Of a stretch of 64,000 nucleotides of DNA, positions 33,521 through 44,671 are shown in pieces. How positions within the stretch are numbered: the stretch's first letter is position 1; every line of letters begins with the position of its first letter. This stretch comes from Rhizophagus irregularis. Taxonomy: Eukaryota; Glomeromycota; Glomeromycetes; Glomerales; Glomeraceae. The stretch lies in assembly GCF_026210795.1 (NCBI RefSeq), contig NC_089439.1:4960001-5024000 (forward strand), in the 5' to 3' direction. Made by a program: the position numbers and the translations under genes. A model generated the notes under the pieces. That model was not told the DNA's origin, did not search any database, and saw nothing but the letters and a program-made list of their open reading frames with translations.

Positions 33521-34984
33521 GTATAATCAAAGATCATTACAAAAGGAATGACTGTTGCTTTGTACTTAGTACCTTAATTTTCATAGTGTACGAACTTTGT
33601 CTATTTTTTTCCACGCTCCCACTTCCCAGTTAACCCAATTATAGAAACCATTTTACGCCAAGTTTACCACTGATTTTTTTTTTAAACCAAATTGACAAGT
33701 TGCTTAATTAATTTGATGAGAAAAAATTAAATAAATTGTGAATTTTCAACATAAAGAAAAAGGAAAATCTTTAAAACGATTTTGGTAAATATGAATTTAA
33801 ATAATGATTATACCATAAAAGGTTATTCTAGTTCGAATTGAAATTAGCTTCGCCTTTTTTATAATGGAGATGAAAACATCCAATACAGTATACTTTAATT
33901 AACAACATAGATAACATAGGAATATCTAATACGAATTTAAACACCTTTCACATTAATGACAACTTTTATGACTCAAAATAATACATTTGCATTTACCAAA
34001 TGATGCACGTATCTATCCATCGGTGAACATTCGACCATTAAATCGTGACATTATTCCCGAATTTCAATTTTATGTCATTATAATGTAAGGACTCAAATTT
34101 ATTTGAATATGACTATTTGTGAATATTTCTGATAATATGCAAAATATGGAATAGATTAATCCTTGACCAACCACGTGCAAAACTTAAGAATCATTTTATC
34201 TTCTTGAATTTAGTTTACAATTATTTTGATTTATTTCTTTAGAAAAAGTTATATTTGTTACTATTTCATTTATTTATATTTTTACAACTACTAGGACATT
34301 TTTTTTTACGATTCAATGGCATCTACCAATTATATTATTACACTATCATGTGAATAATAATTATCAATTTGCCACTACTTATTATGCTCTATAAAGGTTA
34401 AAGAAGGGTTTATGATAATAACTTATATGGCATAATATGAAGATTTAAACTCAAAACTCAAAAGTACTTTCACTACTTAATTTACTTGGATCAATTTTTG
34501 TAATATGAAATGAATTTAAAATAAATGGATAAAAAAATAACATTTTATCCTATTAACGGTAAGACTAAAAAGCAAAATTCGCATTTCTTAATCACACAAT
34601 CAATCAACGTTACATTGTTAACTTCATAAGTTATGTATTTGAGCTTAAAGTATCAAAGAGAATGTCATTTTAAATTATTTGATATAATAAAGATATCATA
34701 CCTGAATATCTAATTGTATAAATACTCTTATATCGGCGTAACTTTACATTAAATAAAACGAAAACATTTAATTTATGTCTAAGGATTTATCTTTTGTCTT
34801 AAACTACATATAATCAATACGAATTTTAAAATTACAACCTCTTTAAACGAAATTAAACGAAATTAATGAAGAAAATCGATCATTGAAAATATAATTAAAA
34901 AATATGAAATTTACATATGAATATACAATAAATAAGAGGAGTAGCTAAAATAAATTATTAATCTAGCACTTATTAATCTAAATC
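33521..34984. other. Gene-free, with duplicated flanks of the Myb-like loci
   Basis: 34155-34380 matches 14545-14815, and 34570-34870 matches 4930-5170. Both are 3' flanks of minus-strand Myb-like genes, here preceding the relic at 34985. The part 33915-34085 weakly resembles 7680-7885. Confidence 0.55.
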
Positions 34985-35240
34985 CATATAACATTATCAT
35001 TCAACAGGAATCGAAGTTCAAGTATTTCTTGTTTGGTAGAAGTTCCAATTTCATTAACTGGAAAAGCGAGTTGATGCATTTTTTCAGATACGCCGTTTTC
35101 ATTTTTTATCTTCAATTATATCTTCCTTACTTCATTTCTTTTACCTTTAATTAATCGATCATTACGAATTCTATCAGAGTTCCAAACATTTTTAATACTG
35201 TTTCGCGAGCGTAACTTACTAAATTTTTTACTTCGCCTCG
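34985..35240 (-). pseudogene. Truncated last exon of a minus-strand Myb-like gene
   Basis: Aligns with the last exon of 5524-6414: NSIKNVWNSD and the tail region (GKASW reversed, TTCAACAGGAATCGAAGTTC) are clear. Similarity stops abruptly at about 35240 within the second Myb repeat, and no upstream exons follow. Frameshifts occur in the tail. Confidence 0.75.
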
Positions 35241-36019
35241 TATTAATTAGCACATAGTGTGACCAAGTTTCCACAAAAAAATAATCGCAATGTATAAAGT
35301 ACACCCATGAAATAATTTTAATAATTGTGACACGACAATTACATAATCATTCGATAGGTATCCAAAACATATTAGTAATATTGAGCAATCATATATTTTA
35401 ATATGGTTACCATTAATGATTTATTATGTAATATACTTTTTTTTACTTTTCATTTATTTCGTCATATCAAAATAAGTATAAATATTCCTTCTTGAATATA
35501 CCTTCTCAAGTGAATATACCTTCTCGTGACAAGTAATTTCTCAAATATTAACCATTTCTAAACTATTTTAACAATTATCTATTTTAATAAGGAAAATCTT
35601 GATTTTTCTAAGTTTACATTGTAAATTAACTATTTATGAACAATAATTTATATTAATGGTATTAGAGGAAATGAATGTATCAATTACTATTATAAGAATT
35701 CTTAATAATAAGTACTTGATGAATTTTTGCTAAAAGCAATAAAATTTTGATATTAAAGACTAGGGGAGGTTTTTCTAACAACATTAGAGAAAGCTGTTTT
35801 TGTAAAGCTGAGAACTTTCTAAAAAAAAAACAATAAAAATTATGAAAATTGACTTTGAAATAATAAAATTTTGGATTTTTAAAATTTCTCTTATAGTACG
35901 TATAGATCCTTGTATCAATTCCAAAGAAACTAGTATCGCTTCTATTTCTTATTTTGAATGCAACGTAAATACCAAAATTCATAATTTCTAAATTTTGACC
36001 ACTGCCTTTAATCATAAAA
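35241..36019. other. Gene-free stretch between two relics
   Basis: AT-rich. A 111-codon minus-strand frame (35680-36015) exists but is biased in composition and matches no family I know. Not called. Confidence 0.4.
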
Positions 36020-37401
36020 TTATCTACAGAAAATTAATGATAAATTAAAAGAAAATAAATCAAAAGAAAAATTTTTTAATATAATACTTAAACAACTTTT
36101 ATTTGATAATGGTATTAAATTACCCTCAACAATTCTTTTAAAACCACCTTCATTTAATTATATTATTTATTGTAAATTTCTGAAATCTAAACTTATTAAA
36201 GAAATTATAGAAATGGTATCTGGTGAAATATTTATAACTGGAAGTTATGGAAAATACAAATATTTAGAACAAGAGTTATACAAATTATACATTAGTCAAT
36301 GTAATGATATTAAAGGATTATAATGGAGAACCTTACAACCTTTATTATCATTCCCAGGAGCCTCAACATGTTTTTCTCAACTTCATGGTTTGAGTATTGA
36401 AATTGATAAAGTTGATACTGATTTGCTTTATAAGATGTCACAACTTTGTAAAGATTTAACGTATTAATTATTCATGATTATCCTCAAGAAAAAATTTCTG
36501 GATTAATCTCTTTAGTTGATGTACAAAGAAAGTTAAAAAGTGTATCATTCGAATTTCATATTAAGAAAGGCCCTACTTGTAAAGAATTAAGCGAAGCATT
36601 AGCAAGGAAAGGAAATACGATTAATAAACTTAATTTACGTTCAGTTAGAATTATTCCGCCTTCATTCTTAACATCACTAAAAAAATAACAATTTATAGTG
36701 ATTATGATAGTGATGAAGATACTAAAGAAGAATTTCAAAATTATCTATTTCAAATTCTTTCTTTGTCTTAATGGATTATCATGTTTTAAAGAATCTGCAA
36801 CTTTAGTTGAAAAAACAAGAGGAGATATTTCACAAGTCAATATTTATACTGTTGCTGAAAATACAGGAATATTTATTAAAGCAATAGCTAATAATTGTTC
36901 AAATATTGAACAATTATCAACATATCTTGTACCTGAAGATTTCGATTATGTTAAATCATTGTTATTGAATTGTAAAAATTTAATATATTTAGGATTAAAC
37001 AGTTTAGATTATTTACGAATATGAATGATGAAAATGATAATATAGGTGATAATTTATTAGATATATTAACAAAATTTTCACCAAAGTCTTTTTTAATTGT
37101 AATTAGTGCAGGTTGTAAATATTCTGTTGATGCTTTTGAAAGATTTTTTAAAAGTTGTAGGAAACGAAAATTATATTTTTTTGGAATCACTTATAATAGT
37201 GATAATTTTGAAAATATTACATATAAACATGTAAACATTATAAAAAAATACATGGATGAAAAAGTGATTATCGAATTTTTCGGATCAATTTTGTGGGAAA
37301 ATATTACAAAAAAAGATATGACAATAGGAAAATTTAGATACCGACAGATAGTTTGCATTTGTGAGTTTGTGCAATTTTTTTGTCATAGGTTGTATATTTA
37401 A
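36020..37401 (+). pseudogene. Decayed F-box/leucine-rich protein gene
   Basis: Clear family segments in successive frames: IKLPSTILLKPPSFNYI, ELYKLYISQCNDIKGL, LLSFPGASTCFSQLHGLSIE, LISLVDVQRKLKSVSFE, LARKGNTINKLNLRSVRIIP, IANNCSNIEQLSTYLVPEDF, FERFFKSCRKRKLYFFGI. They are separated by in-frame stops (near 36321, 36465 and 36685) and a frameshift near 37021. The F-box itself is missing. Related to 41193-41940 and 55141-56420. Confidence 0.85.
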
Positions 37402-37541
37402 TCTGTTTATGATGTAACTGTTGATTTATCATGATAAACTCCACATTTAGTAATTGTTGTAATTATGTAAATATGATTGATTTATAAGAGCAGTTTTTAT
37501 ATTTAATATAAGCTAAATCTTTTATCTAGTAAAAATTATTT

Positions 37542-37739
37542 TTACAATATGTAAGAGAAAAAATAAGCGGGACGAATATTTTGATATAAGCCCATATTCC
37601 TTTTAAGCAACATTATACTTTTAAAGAGTTCTGGAGCAATACGAGTTCTCTTTACAGATATCAAATTACCTGCATTGCTAAATAATCTTTCAGAAGCCGT
37701 TGCCAATTTTGAAAGAATTGGAAATTGTTTGGCATGCAA
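37542..37739 (-). pseudogene. hAT transposase dimerisation-domain remnant
   Basis: Reads FPILSKLATASERLFSNAGN, then ISVKRTRIAPELFKSIMLLK, the signature of the hAT C-terminal dimerisation region (SERLFS.AGN, L.P..V/LF). The segment usually linking the first leucine-rich part to SERLFS is shortened, and the rest of the transposase is absent. It shows that hAT elements, the presumed mobilisers of the TCCGGAT elements, existed here. Confidence 0.8.
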
Positions 37740-38904
37740 ATCCTACCAAGTAAAAGGGTCTCAGTAAGATTTATATTTCATAATTTTCGACCATCTTTTC
37801 TCATCATGGGTAGATATGTACCGCATGTTATTCTATCATTACTGGGTTTACCATGCTTATTAAAATGACCATTTCAGTACCAATCACTCACATCTTAATG
37901 GCGATAATGGTTACTTCACATTAAACGAATGATTTTTTTCATAATTTTCATTATCCAAAAATGTTTATAATACTAAAAATCACATGATAGACTATAAATT
38001 ATTCAACATACTGAACATAGAATAGATGTAAAAACCCATAGTAATTTTAGTATGTATTATTTATTAGAATTTAAGTATACTTTAATAAAACAAAATGCAA
38101 ATAAAATAATATTCATCTGCTATGGATATTTTAAAAGTATTTTAAACTATGACAATTTTATAAAATTATCTATTTTTATTTTTTTTAAATGTTTGCGCTC
38201 GACCTATTCTTAAACCATTATAATGCTTATGTAAAAAATCAAAATAAAATTAGAAATTAAATGTTAATCTGCAAGTTTGTTTTATTACTTTATAATGTAC
38301 TTCATGATGTCACTTATACATACCTAAATTGGGAGAGTGTGTAAATTATATGAAGTTAAATTTTTTTAGTCGATTATCTAAAATTTTATTCTTTTTTTTT
38401 TGTTACCAGAATTTTTGTGTGTTCTACCCTTTAATTTTCTTTAAGTGTTCGTTATTTTAATACATTACTTATAGTTTTATATTTTTTACTCATGGCTCCA
38501 GTTGTTTTAAAGTATAATAGGACATAAACATAAAATTTATTTCTTTGATTGTATTGTATGCTGAATTATTATATAAAGGGAATTAAAAATAAATTATTCA
38601 AATATAAAACTTACGAAAAATCTAATAAATGTCACAGAAAAATGTGCAATAAATATTAGTATTGTCGCATAACTAAATCCTATCAATCTTCACTTCTGCA
38701 TTACTATTTAATAATTTTCCTCTTTGAAGGAATTAATAGATGATCATTTAGAAATGATTGTCTACTCGTGTAAATGGCTTGGATTAGGTATTTAGCGAGC
38801 GCAGAACCAAGCTTTTCTGATTTTAATAATTTCCATTCTTTGCTTTATTGAATATTTCATTATCTTTATTTTGAAAGATCAACTACTGCAAGCACTACAG
38901 AATT
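37740..38904. other. Gene-free AT-rich stretch
   Basis: Nothing supportable on either strand. Confidence 0.4.
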
Positions 38905-39152
38905 TTATTTGTTGGCCTTTTTTGGAATCAGGATCTCAACAAATTTTCATTTAATTTACATAACTTTCTGGTTTATCTTCAGTAATTTCAGATCATTTTT
39001 CATCAAGAATTTCAAAATGAGATTAATATCATGTTCAAAATTAGCAAATGGCTTACAGCCTGTTGCAATTTCCCACATAATCATTCTCATACTATAAACA
39101 TCAGATTCTTTAGAAAATGAAGACCCTTTAGACATTTCTGGTGCAATGTATA
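38905..39152 (-). pseudogene. Protein-kinase fragment
   Basis: On the minus strand: YIAPEMSKGSSFSKESDVYS, MRMIMWEIATGCKPFANFEH, then a stop, with DPDSKK further on in a shifted frame. This is the APE to subdomain IX part of the fungal kinases related to 49089-53417. The rest of the domain is missing. Confidence 0.8.
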
Positions 39153-40505
39153 TAATATGTTACCATTATAAATATCTTATATGTGAATTAGAAATCATCA
39201 TAAGTATTTATAATAAAAATACATTAATATAAACAACCTTCTGAAAATTTCCATAAAATAATTTATTCCACGTAATTTTTCACCTAATTTAAGATTATTA
39301 AACACCATGAATTCTAATAATATGATATATATTGATTTGATTTTAGTAACTAAAATTCAATAACAAGAATTTTGAATTAAATCATTTTATTAAATGAATA
39401 ATATAAGTATTTAAAAATATGAATATTTACTAACTCATCTAAAAATATTTCTAGTATATTGAGAATACAATTATTTGAACCTAATTTGTACCGATATATG
39501 ATGTCATTTCCTTTACACTTGAAAATTGAGAATATGTTTATAGATCTAAAGATTTAACCAGGTGATATTATTATGAAATAATCTTTTGTAGATTAAATGA
39601 AAATATATCTTCAAAAGTGTAATACGTCAGTTGTATTTACTAATATTAAAAATCATATTATTTTTATACTTTGTAAGAAAATCTAATTATTTTTTGTTTA
39701 CTAATTGTAATCATAATATATAATATTTATTATTACATTTTTACAACAAATTGAATTACTCATATAGCCAACTAAATTATAATTGCTTAAATCATCTTAC
39801 GTCTAAATTACAGAAAAAGAAATTGGTCAAGATTTTAAAATTTGAAACAGTATTTTAAATTTTCTCAATTGAATTTATTTAATTGCAAAGAAAGGAAAAT
39901 TTTATTGACTCGATTAAAATTATGTGAAATGATTGTTTTTAATCAATTTTAAATTTTGTAACGTCAAAAAACCTTTTTGCCAATAACATATGATTAGGTA
40001 AATATAACCCTAACATGCATAGTTTATCAAACATATATTATTAAGAAATTAAACATATAACATAAACTAAAAGAAATCAAATGTAATACAAAGTTTATGT
40101 TTTAACATATGGTAAATATAAGTAGCAAGAGATGAGCTATATAGAAAATAATCTGTTAAAATATTCAATTTAATGTTAACACCTACTATTTGACAATTAA
40201 TTGGAAGTCACAAACTATACTAGGTAAACAGAAACAGTTGAAGTCGAAGTCTGTCGCTTATTATGATTCTCCGTAAATATTGTAAATATAAATCACGTAT
40301 TACAAATAAATTATAAGTATTACAAAAAATTGTTTTTGTAAAAAGGGGATACAAATATAAAGGGGAATAATGAGCAGGGGAAGTTTTATTCAAGAAAGGG
40401 AATTATGATATAAGTGAATAGAAGGAAGAGAAGGAAAATTGTATGAGTTACTAAAAAAAATAAAATTTAAAATAGAATATACCTTCATGCATTAACTAAA
40501 ATTAG
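39153..40505. other. Gene-free AT-rich stretch
   Basis: Very AT-rich, nothing recognised. Confidence 0.4.
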
Positions 40506-40690
40506 GCCTTATAAAAAATTTTATCCATTATTTCTGTAAAAACTCTGTAAAAATGAGCCTTTTACGGATCCATTCACGGAAAATGTAAATAATTCGATAA
40601 ATTCCGTCATATACAGTATATAAGGTTATTAATTCCAGAAATATTAGCCTTTACGGAAAAATGATGGAATATAAACACTGATTGACTTTA
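40506..40690. repeat. TTCCG/CGGAA word element
   Basis: CCTTATAAAAAATTTTATCC at the left matches the tip of the element at 54810-55008. The interior (TTTACGGA, TCACGGAAAATG, AATTCCGTCA, TTACGGAAAAATGATGGAAT) is the reverse complement of a relative at 26131-26225. Right boundary uncertain. Confidence 0.55.
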
Positions 40691-41192
40691 TTTATAGGGA
40701 GAAATTCTGGATTATTAATTTTCGGACTATATTTTTTATGATGCATCATGATTGTTTACATTATTAAAATTATACTGTTAAACAAGGACTTACTCATAAT
40801 CCTACCTTATTTGTTAGTAGAAATAGAACTATTTGTCCACTAAATTTTTTGGAGAAAAATGCTGATAAGAATGTTTCTTATAATCTTAATGTGAGAAAAT
40901 AAACAAGTTTAATTTTGTATCTTTCTTTTATGTTTACAACGGATAGAACTACATGATTATGAATCACACCCCATTTTTCTTTTCTTTTTTTTAGTAGGTA
41001 TTTCGGGTACAGTATTTTTTCAGTTAGTGGAAACCTATTTGTCATACACCTTATTTGTCACAAGTGTAATTTCTTAATGCCGCAATGCTGGCCAAAACTA
41101 CTCCGCTTTAAATTACCTATGGTTGGAATTTTTCATTGCAGATCAGTACATCGGAAATAATACGGAATTTTTTTGAACAAATGTAATATAAT
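40691..41192. other. Gene-free stretch before an F-box relic
   Basis: AT-rich; nothing recognised. Confidence 0.4.
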
Positions 41193-41940
41193 ATGGCAGT
41201 ATTAAATATTGATTGTCTTAATCTTATTTTTAACGAATTATGAAAAGATAAAGAAACTTTATATTCATGCCTTTTAGTTAATAAAAGGTGGTGTCTTTTA
41301 GTTGTTCCTATATTATGGGAAAAACATACATGGGATTTTTATCATGAAGCAGAAAAGAAGTTTTATAATAATCTCTATCATCATCATCAAAACAATTTTT
41401 AAGTGATAATAATATTAAATTACCTTAACAATTATTTCAAAACCATTAACATTTAATTATATTAGTTTTTGTAAAATTCTTGAATCTAGGACTATAGATG
41501 TATGGAATTATAATAAAAGTTTTATAGGATAAAAATTGAAAGATGATAAAAGAAAACTTTTAGAATAAGAAATTTACAAATTATTTGTTAAAGAATGTAA
41601 AAATATTAAAGAAATAGATTTATATACATCACAACCTTTATCATTATTTCTGGGAGCTTCAACATTCTTTTATAATGTTAATAAATTATCTATTACAATT
41701 AGTTATATATTACCTAACACACTTTATGAAATGGCAATTTTTGTATTTATTTAAATGAATTAATTATTCATAATTGTTCTCAAGATAATTCAGGATTAAT
41801 TTCTTTAATTGATTCTCAAAAAAATCTAAAAATTGTATCAATTTATCCTGATAGTAAAGCGGAAACTTGTAAGGAGTTAGGAAAAGTATTGGGAAGAAAG
41901 GTGAATACAATAAATGATTTTAATTTATATTCCCAGTAAG
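41193..41940 (+). pseudogene. Decayed F-box protein gene
   Basis: Begins with an ATG and the family's F-box (NIDCLNLIFNEL, then a TGA, then SCLLVNKRWCLLVVPILWEK). Later pieces: EIYKLFVKECKNIKEI, SLFLGASTFFYNVNKL, LISLIDSQKNLKIVS, CKELGKVLGRKVN. Several stops and frameshifts; the gene ends abruptly at a TATACTGAAA-rich sequence. Confidence 0.82.
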
Positions 41941-41944
41941 AAAA

Positions 41945-42265
41945 ATTGTATACTGAAAATATACTGAAAATATACTGAATTTTAATAATATATAAAGTTT
42001 AATAAATGTATTATTTAAGTATAATTTGGGTATATTTTTTATAAGTTAATTATATACATAATTAATACTGAAAATATGTTTAAATATATTGTTTTTGATA
42101 TGGAAATAACTTACAAAACATCCTTAAATTTTGCCCGTTTAAGTATATTTTAAGTGTAAATATTTTATATTTATTTTATTATTAATTTCTACTTTAGTTT
42201 AAGTATAATAAACGGATATATTATATATTAAAAAGTATATTTGAATATATTAAAATGCATTTTCA
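41945..42265. repeat. AT-rich island with TATACTGAAAA words
   Basis: Left side has three copies of TATACTGAAAA, right side ends in AAAATGCATTTTCAG. It may be another small inverted-word element that truncated the F-box relic. Ends not resolved. Confidence 0.35.
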
Positions 42266-42269
42266 GCAT

Positions 42270-42430
42270 CAGGAAATTAAGTGCACGTGAAACAGTGCAT
42301 TGTTTTATGTCAGCACAGATCAGCGTAAAATCACATGATTCTGTGAAGGCAACACAGAACAGTGCGTTAAATCAGCCTGTAACATTGCACAAAAAATTGC
42401 TACGAACAGTGCGATATTTTATTATTTTTA
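42270..42430. repeat. Subterminal-like cluster of CAGTGC motifs
   Basis: AACAGTGC occurs three times, with related GTGCACGTG, CATTGCAC and CAGCACAG, in 150 bp of higher GC content. It may be the outer end of the element carrying the two genes that follow. A matching cluster on the right was not found. Confidence 0.4.
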
Positions 42431-42674
42431 TTTACTGCTTTACATAATAATATTATATTATTACATTATATCATAACAACTCAAATTATCTAAATAATAA
42501 TATTATGCCAGTTTTACCACATTTTCCAAATTTTATTATTCGGCTTCTTGCGAAATTTCATTTTCGTCTAATTCACTATTATATTCACTATTAATTTCAT
42601 TTTTTTATTAAGCTAAAATTTAAAATGTTTGATTAAAATAAGGAAAAAAATAAATATATAAAACAAAATACAAA

Positions 42675-44414
42675 TTAATTTAATACTTTACATACCCATT
42701 TTTGTATAATAGAATCAGTATCCCATTTATCCATCCGTTCTTGTACTTTTGATGATGATATTTCAACCTGATCATATGATGGATCTAATAACATCCATGC
42801 AACTGTAATACCGAATTTAATGTTATTTTCATTTTGCAGCTCTTCTTTCATAAACACTTCTCGCAAAATATCTTCAATAAGTGAAGGAGAATTTGGTTCA
42901 TTATCTATTTTATTCCACAAATTAGATCTTGCTTGTTTAACTTGTTCCGATTCTTTCCAAGATCTGACTTCCGTGGGACTGGCAAACTTGTTAAGTTTGT
43001 GAGAAATTAAGTTGAAAGTAGCGTAAACTGCATCTTTTATCTTGCGTACGTAAGAGCTCCTATAATTACGAAAATATTCCAATGTCTATAATATAGATAT
43101 TAAAAATTGTAAATTGAATTTAGTTTTTATACATTAAAATTTTGATAAAATTTCTTACAATTGAATATCCAGCATTCCAGAAATTATCCCATCCACTTGA
43201 ATCTACAATTTCTTGTAATTTTTTGGGATAATCAGTTTGAATTTTTGATTTGAAAGCACGTTCAATATCTGCATCTGACAGATTTTTATTTTCTTGAAAC
43301 AATTGATGACAAGCTTCTGTCATTGGAACCTAAAAGAAATATTATAAAATAGTTATATTTATATCTAACTAAGATAAAAATTTTATATTATTACCTACAT
43401 CCCACCACAAATGTTTTGTATCCTTTCTTTTCAAACGTTGCTTTACTTTTCCCTCCAGTTGATGTGCTTGATTATTAGTAGTTAATGATGGTTCTTTTGT
43501 TAAAACTGCAAGCACGTTTTGTAGGAGTTTATGATTTTCATAAATATCACTTTTTAACTCTGCATATTTTTCCTGCAAAGTTTCAATTGTCATACGTTGC
43601 TTCAGCTGCTCTTTGAGGATTTTTTCAAGAATAGAATGAGTATTTGCATCAAGTTTAACACCTAAATTAAAAAAAATAAATATAAAATTATAATTTGACG
43701 TAATATTTATCAAAAATAACTGCTTACATTTAGATGGTAAATTACTAAGTTCATGCAATTTTTTACGCTTAAGCTGTGCATCTTTAATTGTAAATACAGT
43801 TTAGATAATCAAAATGATACTATATATAGAAAAAATTTTGTAACACTCACTTGTCCTTTCGGTTAGATGAGATGTTGATAAATCAGGTGTATCAGATTCA
43901 CTGTTTATCGATTCTCTTTGATTTTCGCTAAATATTAATAAATTTCATTATTAGATATAATTTTAATGTTATAAACCCCTTACAAAATGCATATACCTTT
44001 TATTAGTATTATTAATCATAGAATCGTTCAAATCATTACTATCAGATACAATAGTTACAACCGGAAAATCTTGAGAAGTAGCTTGATGTTCAATATGTTC
44101 TTTTGATAATGATATGTCTTGCGATATGGAAACTCGAGAATTTTTTTGTTTTTTATTTTCTTTCAAATCATTCCTTCTTTTTTTTCTGTTTTGTACTTCA
44201 TCAGTTTTACTTAATTCAACCTATAAAATTCACGTAATAAGGTATATATAATATACATTAATGTTAGAAATATCATAAAAAATATTAAATAATTCACTAC
44301 AGTTGTTTTCTCATGAGAAGTTTTATTAGTTTTGAGTAATTCTCTAAGGGATATGGCATATTCACTATCTGTAGTAGTATTACAGTTTTTTCTCCTTCCT
44401 CGTCTTGATGACAT
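42675..44414 (-). CDS. Unrecognised 7-exon gene, divergent partner of the Plavaka transposase
   Basis: Exons 44414-44301, 44220-43997, 43927-43851, 43781-43728, 43661-43399, 43329-43159 and 43085-42675 join in phase to 437 residues. I do not recognise a family. Visible parts: a basic start (MSSRRGRRKN), a Lys/Arg stretch (RKKRRNDLKENKKQK), a serine-rich middle, a probable coiled coil (about SILEKILKEQLKQRMTIETL), a basic patch (KQRLKRKDTKHLWWD), and a C-terminal alpha-helical region rich in aromatic residues (GWDNFWNAGYS, LEYFRNYRSSYVRKIKDAVY). The exon 5 donor is GTAGGT rather than the better-looking GTAATA because only that keeps phase. It starts 258 bp from the transposase on the other strand, so it may be an accessory protein of the same transposon; a host gene is the alternative. 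Confidence 0.7.
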
Positions 44415-44671
44415 TGTATTTAAAAAAAAGAAAAATGTTTGATCTTCTAAGATATGAAGATTATAATATTATGATGTGATTTGATCAATTGATCGTAATG
44501 CTAATATCATGATGTAATCCAACAAATTAATAATTTCAAAATCACAAGACTTAATTAATATATATATAATTAATTGAAGTTACCTAGGTAGATAAAATTT
44601 TTTGTATTTTTTGTATCTGATTTAATGATAAAAATCTATTGTATATTAAACAACAAAATTTTTTGTGCAGA
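44415..44671. promoter_or_regulatory. Divergent promoter region
   Basis: 258 bp separate the start codons of the two divergent genes. AT-rich, with ATATATATAATTAATTG near 44560. Shared control is inferred from spacing only. Confidence 0.45.

Noticed and set aside
35680-36015. 111-codon minus-strand frame
   Set aside because: No recognisable motif, biased composition, no paralogue in the window.
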